Below, piece after piece: positions 57,538-64,000 of a stretch of 64,000 nucleotides of DNA. The stretch lies in assembly GCA_037176885.1 (NCBI GenBank), contig JAWWNJ010000082.1, forward strand, positions 62,001 to 126,000. The letters are read 5' to 3'. Source of the stretch: Favolaschia claudopus. Taxonomy: Eukaryota > Basidiomycota > Agaricomycetes > Agaricales > Mycenaceae. The position numbers were made by a program, and so were the translations under genes. The number at the start of each line of letters is the position of its first letter. Positions within the stretch are counted from its first letter, which is position 1. Below the pieces are notes generated by a model. That model made no database searches. It was not told where the DNA came from and saw only the letters and a list, made by a program, of their open reading frames with translations.

Positions 57538-59781
57538 ATGGTGGACTCGGTGGTGACTACGCAACCCCAAGATGATCCGGAGGTTCGTAGGAAATATGAA
57601 GCACTTAGAGAGGCGACTTTTCGAAGATATCTGGAGCAAGAAGCGATGAACCCCGTCCCAAAACCCTCCTGGACATTCCCTTCTCCATTCGTTCCTTACG
57701 CAATTGCTCCAGAAGCTCGGCACTGGGTCTGCTGGGGTCCGCAGCCGCGAACTGTGGGTGTTCATTGCCAAGTGTTTCAATGGATTGTGAATAATAATCA
57801 ACTTGATGACTGAAGTTAGCTGAACTTCGCATGTACGCCTTATCGTGGGCTATTCGCTGCAAACTTGAGTGGCAGAGAAAGGCCTCCGACCCCTCCATAA
57901 TGGAAAAATGGCGCGTCGAAGCTTTGAATCAACAAGAGGCCTTACCAATCGTCCAAAAATTGACGCCGAATATGGTGAGCACATTGTTAGTATCGTGTGG
58001 CAGAATCATTCAAAAGACAGAATATCACAGATCGATTATGTCCTCGCTGAACTCATCAGTTATGCCAAGCTCTCAGATCCCGTCACCGGCATTGAGGTCA
58101 GCAATGTTCCTAGACTTGAGTGCTGGTTGAAGTTTACGAAATTTCTATTCAGCCCGGCCCGTTCGATGCTATATGGTACTCCGATCGTCTTGTTCCAGTT
58201 GAACTGGCAGATCGTCTTCGCACCGCAGCCGCAAAACTCGAAAACGTCCCTGATGATTCCAAAGACTGGCATCCCGGTTCCAACGGCCAGGTCCTAGACC
58301 TCGTTCATCCATCACTTTACTGCATCGTGTATGAACGAACCTGCTTTTCTGACTTGACATTACCCAAACCGCCAACATACGAGTCACCTGCGTCCGACTC
58401 TTGGAGAACTGAAGTCGAACTGGATCCCGTTTCAGACAAATTCTGTTGGCTTCCTTCTGATTTCCATGTCGACCGATCCAACGGTGCAGTTACATTGGTT
58501 TCGCCCTACATTAACAACATCCATCCATCCGAACACAGAGCACTGTACCCCGTCCTCGAATCTGTCCTCGGCTCCTTTATCCCGCTATTTGAACACGTTC
58601 TCAGCCAAATCAACGGCCAGGACCAGGACCTTTACCGCAATATTCCCCCTGGCTCCGGGCGTATGAAGACAGAAATGTGTTTTGGGACGTGGGCAGGCTA
58701 TAATGATAAATATTGCGGAGACACAATCCCGTGTATTTGGAGCAAACGCAAAGTGACATGGGAGGAAGGTATGACAGACGCGGAGTTTGACCAGCTTCAA
58801 GAAGAGGCGCCTAAGGCTCTCCCCGAGGCATTGGAGGCATATAACGATGCTCTGGAACGAACGATGAAACCATATTCTCTTCGTGGAAAGACGATACAAT
58901 GTATAATCAAGCTGGCAAATATACACCTCACATCGGAAAACCCGGTATACGAGGGCGGCAGCTGGCATATTGAAGGTATATGGGATCGTAGTCTTTCATC
59001 CATCCGGGTTTTGATTGTTCGATTATCAGCGATGTTGAATGAACACATCGTGGCCTCCGGAATCTATGTATGTTTTCTTTCCCCTCTTTTTCATTTCAAG
59101 ATCTCCTAACCGTGATTGTCGTCAGTATTACGAGGAAGAAAATATATCTGAATCTCGACTTGCGTTCCGGGTCACGACGGGTCCGCCGGTGTACCATAAA
59201 CAGGACGATGAACTGTGCATGGATATCCTGTATGGGCTCAAACGGTCAGACTGTTCAGCGTTCAGTCCTTGAAGCGCTGCATTTTGATGCTTATGATTCA
59301 GGGACAAGCATTGTTACCAGGACATTGGCTCGATTGTACGAGATTGCCTCCACCTTTAGGTTCTGTCAGTTGACCCGTTTTACAGGCCACGACTGCTGGT
59401 CGAGCACTGGCATGGCCCAACATATACCAGCACCGTGTGGCTCCGTTCCGTTTGCTCGATGCGAAGAAACCAGGACACAGGAAAATACTCGCCATCTTTC
59501 TCGTCGATCCCTCAATCGAACCAATTCCGTCGGCAACCAATATACCTCCCCAGCAAAAGGGCTGGATTGTCGATGCACTCATGGACGGTCAAACCGATCC
59601 GCAGTCGTTGCTCTCTCGGCTTCCGCCCGAAGTCTTGAACTTAATTGTCGAGAATCTGGACACTGTGATGACAAGAGCGGAGGCAGAGCAATATCGGTTG
59701 GAACTCATGCAGGAACGTACTGGCTTTATAAAAAACCAAGCAGATGAATATTCGTACGTATTCAACATGTGTGAACATTGA
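57538..59781 (+). CDS. DUF4246 family protein
   Basis: Seven exons (57538-57736, 57820-57974, 58031-58096, 58153-59067, 59126-59259, 59302-59335, 59386-59781) give 632 residues. Family motifs in order: ELRMYALSWAIRCKLEW, IDYVLAELISYAKL, VELADRLRTAAAKLENVP, SWHIEGIWDRSL, DIGSIATTAGRALAWPN, QHRVAPFRLLDAKKPGHRK and the end VFNMCEH. DUF4246 proteins are fungal, about 600-650 residues, of unknown biochemical function; the His-rich C-terminal part recalls dioxygenase-like folds, which is only inference. The donor used for the first exon (gtccgc) is weak. Exon 6 is 34 bases. Confidence 0.88.
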
Positions 59782-59987
59782 AGTAGCGAATATATCGAAA
59801 TCTTCTCCCCTACGACCTGTGAACAAGAGCAGCAGGCTGTGGCTCCACAAAAAGCTGAAGGTCGTCAAAAGTGCATCTTGACAACTTGCAGGCGGACGGC
59901 GAGGCAGTGAAGTGTCTCGATAGCCTAGAGAACAGGAAAATTTCCCGCAGCGCCGCTGTTTGCTTGCATATGTCGACGTCGTTCAGT

Positions 59988-60999
59988 TCAAGAGAGTCGT
60001 GACCAAAAAGGATGGGTCGCCCAATTTTGTTCCATTTTCACTGCTCGCACATGCCTTCCATATCCGTTCGGTGTTTCCGAATACTCAAGGAACCACAGAT
60101 CAGCTACCCCCGCACGTTCAAGATACCCGGGAAGACGCCCGTAGTTGAGCCCCACGGCGTGAGGTCCATGGCTGTCGTCAGAGAGGGCAAGGCGCCCGCC
60201 ATGTTGCAACATGATCTGCAGCCGGAAAAGTCGGTTTTCTCATCTTTCTCAAAGTCGGAACACGTACCTGGAGCAGATCCACTCCGGGATATGGCGTATC
60301 CCAATTTTTCCTCAGCGCAGCAGCGTTAATTTCAAATAAAGCACCGTAGTCGATAGCGTAAAGGATATTCCTCTTCGCGCGCTCCAACGCTTCCGGGAAT
60401 TCTGAGAATTGTAGCGTTGGGTTGTACAGTCTGCAGAGATCCAGATGCCCGATGACCTCTGGATGGAAACGTCGGAGGACCTCGTACTGTGCATCAAAGT
60501 AGGCGCAAAGGAACGCGCTCGAACCATCAACACTCTCAATGGCCTTCTCGAATGTCGGCCGGTCGAAATCGATAGGAATCCCATTGAGATGGTGAAGCGA
60601 GCCGACGATGTATTCCACTTGCCCCTGATGTTTTTGAAGGAGTGCATCCAGAGACTCGAGATCAAGCGCAGTGATAAACTCAGTCTCAAGCCCGACCAAC
60701 AGACGAATTTGCGAAGCATATAGCGCTTTCAGCCGATGAGCCTCGACGAGAAACTGCGCGAATTGAGAAGAAAGCTGGGCCAGCGTGAGGTCTTCCTGGC
60801 GAGAGGTGCGTTTGATTTCAAGTCAGCGAAACGACCGTCTTACCTCCTCTGGATATAAGTCGATTTGGCGATATCTCGGGACATGTTCACTCAATCCGTA
60901 CACTTCGAAGCCTTGTCGAATAGCTTCAAGAACAACCTCCTCCAGCGTCCCGGCAGCGTGCTTGCAGAATTGGCCAGAATGAGAGTGATGACTGTGCAT
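59988..60999 (-). CDS. HIS2: Histidinol-phosphatase (PHP family)
   Basis: It dephosphorylates L-histidinol phosphate, the penultimate step of histidine synthesis. Three exons (60844-60999, 60268-60795, 59988-60215) give 303 residues. PHP metal motifs: MHSHHSHSGQFCKHA at the start, YGLSEHVPRYRQIDLYPEE, VGLETEFI, GSLHHLNGIPIDFD, DLCRLYNP and the final LSDDSHGPHAVGLNYGR. All ligands of the trinuclear site appear present. The start at 60999 is set by the metal motif. It is tail-to-tail with the DUF4246 gene, 206 bp apart. Confidence 0.95.
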
Positions 61000-61379
61000 T
61001 GTAACTTATAAGGCCCAGCAATTGAATTTGTCGCACGGTCGTTTTTTGTTGTTAATCGTTGTTGTTGTTTCACGCGCTCACTTTTCCTTTTCGCCAGAAT
61101 CCCAAATCGCTCTCCTACGCCAACTCGCCGCTCTCCCACCCCAACTCGTCGCTCTCCCACCTCTGCAACTTCAACTCAACGCCTCCCTCTGCGTTCCTCA
61201 AATTCGACTCGCCGCCGCTCTTCTCTCACCAAATCCTCAATGTACGCTGCGTCTAATCGACTCTACCTGCCTTTCCACCGGCACTCTCCTAGTCTCCGCC
61301 TGAAAATACCGCAATTTTCAAGTCAATTGCAAGGTTTGCTATGCGCACTTACTTCGTATTCTGACCCTGCTGACGTTTT
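61000..61379. other. Upstream region of HIS2, with Leu/Ser/Pro-rich frame
   Basis: A short plus-strand frame (61059-61256) with repeated NSPLSHPNSSLSH-like units occurs because of a repeating caactcgccgctctcccacc motif. The frame lies divergently to HIS2 and may be the first exon of the modular region that follows. Confidence 0.35.
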
Positions 61380-62480
61380 CAAGTAGAATCGACTTCGTAC
61401 GGGAAATCAGTCACATCTGACCATCGCTTTCCTTCCCATGCCTTCGAAGCGCAGGAGCATGCATCTACGATGACACGGATCAGTATTCCTCCTCGATGAA
61501 AGTGCGTTTGCTCACCTACCATTCCGCCTGCGCTGACTCCCTCCGCCTTGTAGCACGATTCGACGCTGTCCGACGCCATCTACAACCGAGTCAGCAGAGA
61601 ATCGAACAACATGCTGCGGTGCGACGCACCGTTCCCTGCATCGCGCTTGCACGAGGTTTGTTGTCCGCACTCACTTCGTAACCGGACCTCGCTAACGTTT
61701 CAAAGCAGAATTGACTCCAACGCCGTACCTGAAGCGATTCAAGTCAGCTTTGTAGGCTCAAACAGGTGCGTTTACTAACCCCTCAATCTTTCTGCGTGAA
61801 TTCCAAGCACACCACTAACAATCCAATGCTATAGAACTATGCGCTCGGAACAACTGAAGAAATGTTCGTCATCGCAGTCACTTCAAGAATGGTACGTTTA
61901 CTTGCCTCTGAATCCTCGTCGTGCCCTGACTTCAACTACGCAGCACCACCCGACACGCCGCCTACAAACAAGTTAGCCAGGGCTTGAAGCTTGAAGCATA
62001 CGGTGCGTCGCTGATGACCTTTCCCAATGCAAGTCTAACCATTACTTTCCTCCCCAGCCCTTCCAAGCGCAGCACCATGCATCTACGGATGGCGCCGATC
62101 AGTATGTGTCCCTGCTCGATGAACGGTACGTTTACTCACCTCCCATCGACTTCCGCTGACTTCCTCCACCCTCACCAAGATGCAACGCATTGCATCCCCA
62201 ACGCCATCTACAACCGAGTCAGCAGGCATTCAAACAACTTGGTGTGCGTCGCTAACGCACCTTCCAGAACCCGTCTCTGATCTTCATTTTTGTTTCTAGC
62301 TCTTTCAAACGCTTCAACCTCAGTTTTGTCCCTCGGATACGTTGCATCGGCTCACCTGCGTCGACTTCGTCACCCTCGTAGCATAATCCGACGCGCTGGA
62401 TTCTCGGCGCCGTCTACAACGGAGTTAGAAGGCATTCAAGAACATGGTGCGTTGTTACTGACCTTGTTGCCTGCGCCGCT
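61380..62480 (+). repeat. Modular, exon-like degenerate repeats
   Basis: Two kinds of module alternate. Module X contains ccttc(g/c)aagcgcag, catgcatctac and gatcagta, and ends at a splice-donor-like gtgcgtttgctcacc / gtacgtttactcacc (61410-61515, 62050-62140). Module Y contains gcc(a/g)tctacaac(c/g)gagt(c/t)ag and an ac(a)aca/gcattcaa(g)aac tail before g(g)tgcgt (61570-61625, 62190-62235, 62410-62455). Each is bounded by gt- and ag-like borders. No continuous protein could be built. Confidence 0.6.
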
Positions 62481-62879
62481 AACCCTTCCCAGTATCTCGT
62501 TGTGAATGGAGTTGGGATTGTAGTGGAGATGGAGGGGTGGCGGAGGGAGGGTGGGAGGGTGAAGGTGAAGGTGCACTCACCTCCACCCCTCGCCTCCGGC
62601 GAGGTCGTCAAACCTTCGACGACACGGCAAGTACGCGCTGCAAAAACAAGTCAGCATCGACGCTCGGCGGTGAAGAATCAAGACAACGTACCCGTTGGGA
62701 GGAGCGCGCGCCGCTGCAGCCTTCGGCTGCGCTTGAGTGGGCGGATTCGGCTCGTTTGGACTCGCTTGTAGTCAGTTTCGTACTCTATTACCAGTAGGTC
62801 TACTGGTTTGTATCTAGGTAGTTCATTGAATTCAATTTTGTTCACTCGAATCTACTTGTATCGACTACAAGGTACATCA

Positions 62880-64000
62880 AAGAAACAATCTATCTACACA
62901 ATGGCTTCGTCGACTTCGGCGTACGTCCAAATCTAGAGTTTGAATGAGATCCTATAGTAGGTAAGTAAAGTATTCGGCGTACCTTGATTAAGTCAAGCCC
63001 TCAAATGGATGGCGGAGCTTTGACCAAGTGCCGACTGGCCACCTTGAATGAAAGAATGTGCCCAAGCCATCCTTGAATCCAAGTAGATAAAGTCTCACCT
63101 TAGCATCGTATGGCATAGACCACCCAAGTCAGCTCAATCTGGCACCGGTAAAATTGCGACGTTCTCCATCTCCATCCTTCAATCCATCGATGTCACTCAG
63201 GCTGTCGAAGATAAGTAAGTAGTATGTCGATACTTGAGACGATGAGTTGATTGATTAATTTGAAGATGAAGTCAAGGTCGATGTACCTTGAGTTGATGTC
63301 AATGGCCATCGAGGCGTCGGTCAAGGTAAGCCTTGACCTCGATGTACATGCCTTCAAGTGAGAGAGAGGTGCAAGTCAACGATTCGAACTAATTCAAAGC
63401 AAAAGTAAACGTACCTCGAACCCATCGCACACCCAATTTCAATAGAAGTGTTGAGTATCGATACGATATAAGAACATGGCATATCAAGTAAAGGTCAGTT
63501 GTTGATCCAAGACAAAGGTTGAAGGCATACCTTAGTGTAAGCAATAGAACAAAGCCTTGACTCAATATAATCTTGAATCGGAGCGCAAGAGGCTGGGTCG
63601 ATTTGACGATAGTCTCCCCGTTCGAGACGAACCGGGGTCAGACTGTGTGAAGAGATAATTAGATTTATTTGTATGAGGTGAACGGGATACAACACGTACC
63701 TTCAAAGTCATACAACAATACCCCAGAATACCCCCAGGTTACATTCCTACTCCTGCTTCGAGTCGGTGTGTAATGAGTTGGATCAAGCCGAAACTCAATG
63801 AAGGCCGTCTGAATTGCAAAGTCAATAGAGGAACCCACAAGAGAATAAAGGCGGCAACTTACAAGTTGAAGGGACTTGAGATATTCCTCGCTTGACTAGA
63901 ATGAAAGGGTCGAGGTGAGAGTCTTGAAAGGACGAGTCAGTAAAGATGTTAATGGATAGATTAAATGAACACACACCTGGATCAGTTGAATCGAAATTCA
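62880..64000 (-). CDS. Possible spliced gene, partial at right edge
   Basis: On the minus strand, exon-like blocks are bordered by good donors and acceptors: SSEEYLKSLQL, then TAFIEFRLDPTHYTPTRSRS through GVLLYDFE (63728-63827), then LTPVRLERGDYRQIDPA through IESRLCSIAYTK (63534-63646), then a block with MYIEVKAYLDRRLDGH (near 63300-63350). The phase between the second and third blocks does not fit, so the model is incomplete or the gene is decayed. No family was recognised. The 5' end would lie outside the window. Confidence 0.3.

Noticed and set aside
59126..59390. Apparent frameshift in the DUF4246 gene after YGLKR
   Set aside because: Removing an intron at 59260-59301 and a second one at 59336-59385 joins CSA to DKHCYQDIGSIATTAGRA in frame, so the gene is intact.
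1..64000. tRNA, rRNA genes, CRISPR arrays
   Set aside because: No cloverleaf-like sequence, rRNA core string or regularly spaced short direct repeats were found while reading both strands.

Overview
The window is nuclear DNA of a filamentous basidiomycete (Agaricomycetes). The signs are gene-dense chromosomal sequence, almost every gene split by GT-AG introns of about 45-70 bp, very small exons, and families typical of mushroom-forming fungi: FunK1 kinase, BTB proteins of the agaric type, DUF4246, seven-helix membrane proteins, NmrA-like reductases and a degenerate HNH family. Most exon models below were joined by hand, and the reading frame closes over all exons unless stated. The species is not named.

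Left part (1-19.9 kb): two tandem BTB genes, the first cut by the left edge; a nucleolin/Nsr1-like gene carrying three single-base homopolymer frameshifts; an ABM-domain monooxygenase; an unrecognised gene; an indel-damaged NmrA-like gene; SEC14; an intact NmrA-like gene; a 13-exon secreted M28-like hydrolase; and a CstF-64 hinge/C-terminal protein head-to-head with dephospho-CoA kinase.

Middle (20-39 kb): a divergent pair made of an HNH-like protein and an unknown partner, followed by a decayed copy of the partner; VPS68; an MFS transporter; a third NmrA-like gene lying on a 2 kb segmental duplication; a second ABM gene and a detached fragment of it; a tandem repeat; a predicted mitochondrial protein; a Ctr copper transporter; and a FunK1 kinase.

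Right part (39-64 kb): two nearly identical 1.5 kb segments in inverted orientation, each with one small proline-rich gene. They enclose MED9, a Rap1-type Myb protein, a GH79 glycosidase and the beta subunit of the mitochondrial processing peptidase. Beyond them come a 0.74 kb non-autonomous TIR element, a seven-helix membrane protein, a DUF4246 gene, histidinol-phosphatase, a field of modular exon-like repeats, and a partial spliced gene at the right edge.

The housekeeping genes are mostly single-copy and intact. The dispensable families (BTB, NmrA, ABM, HNH-partner, small proline-rich gene) show recent duplication and decay, so the window reads as a core region being rearranged by local segmental duplication. 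No rRNA, tRNA or CRISPR was seen.
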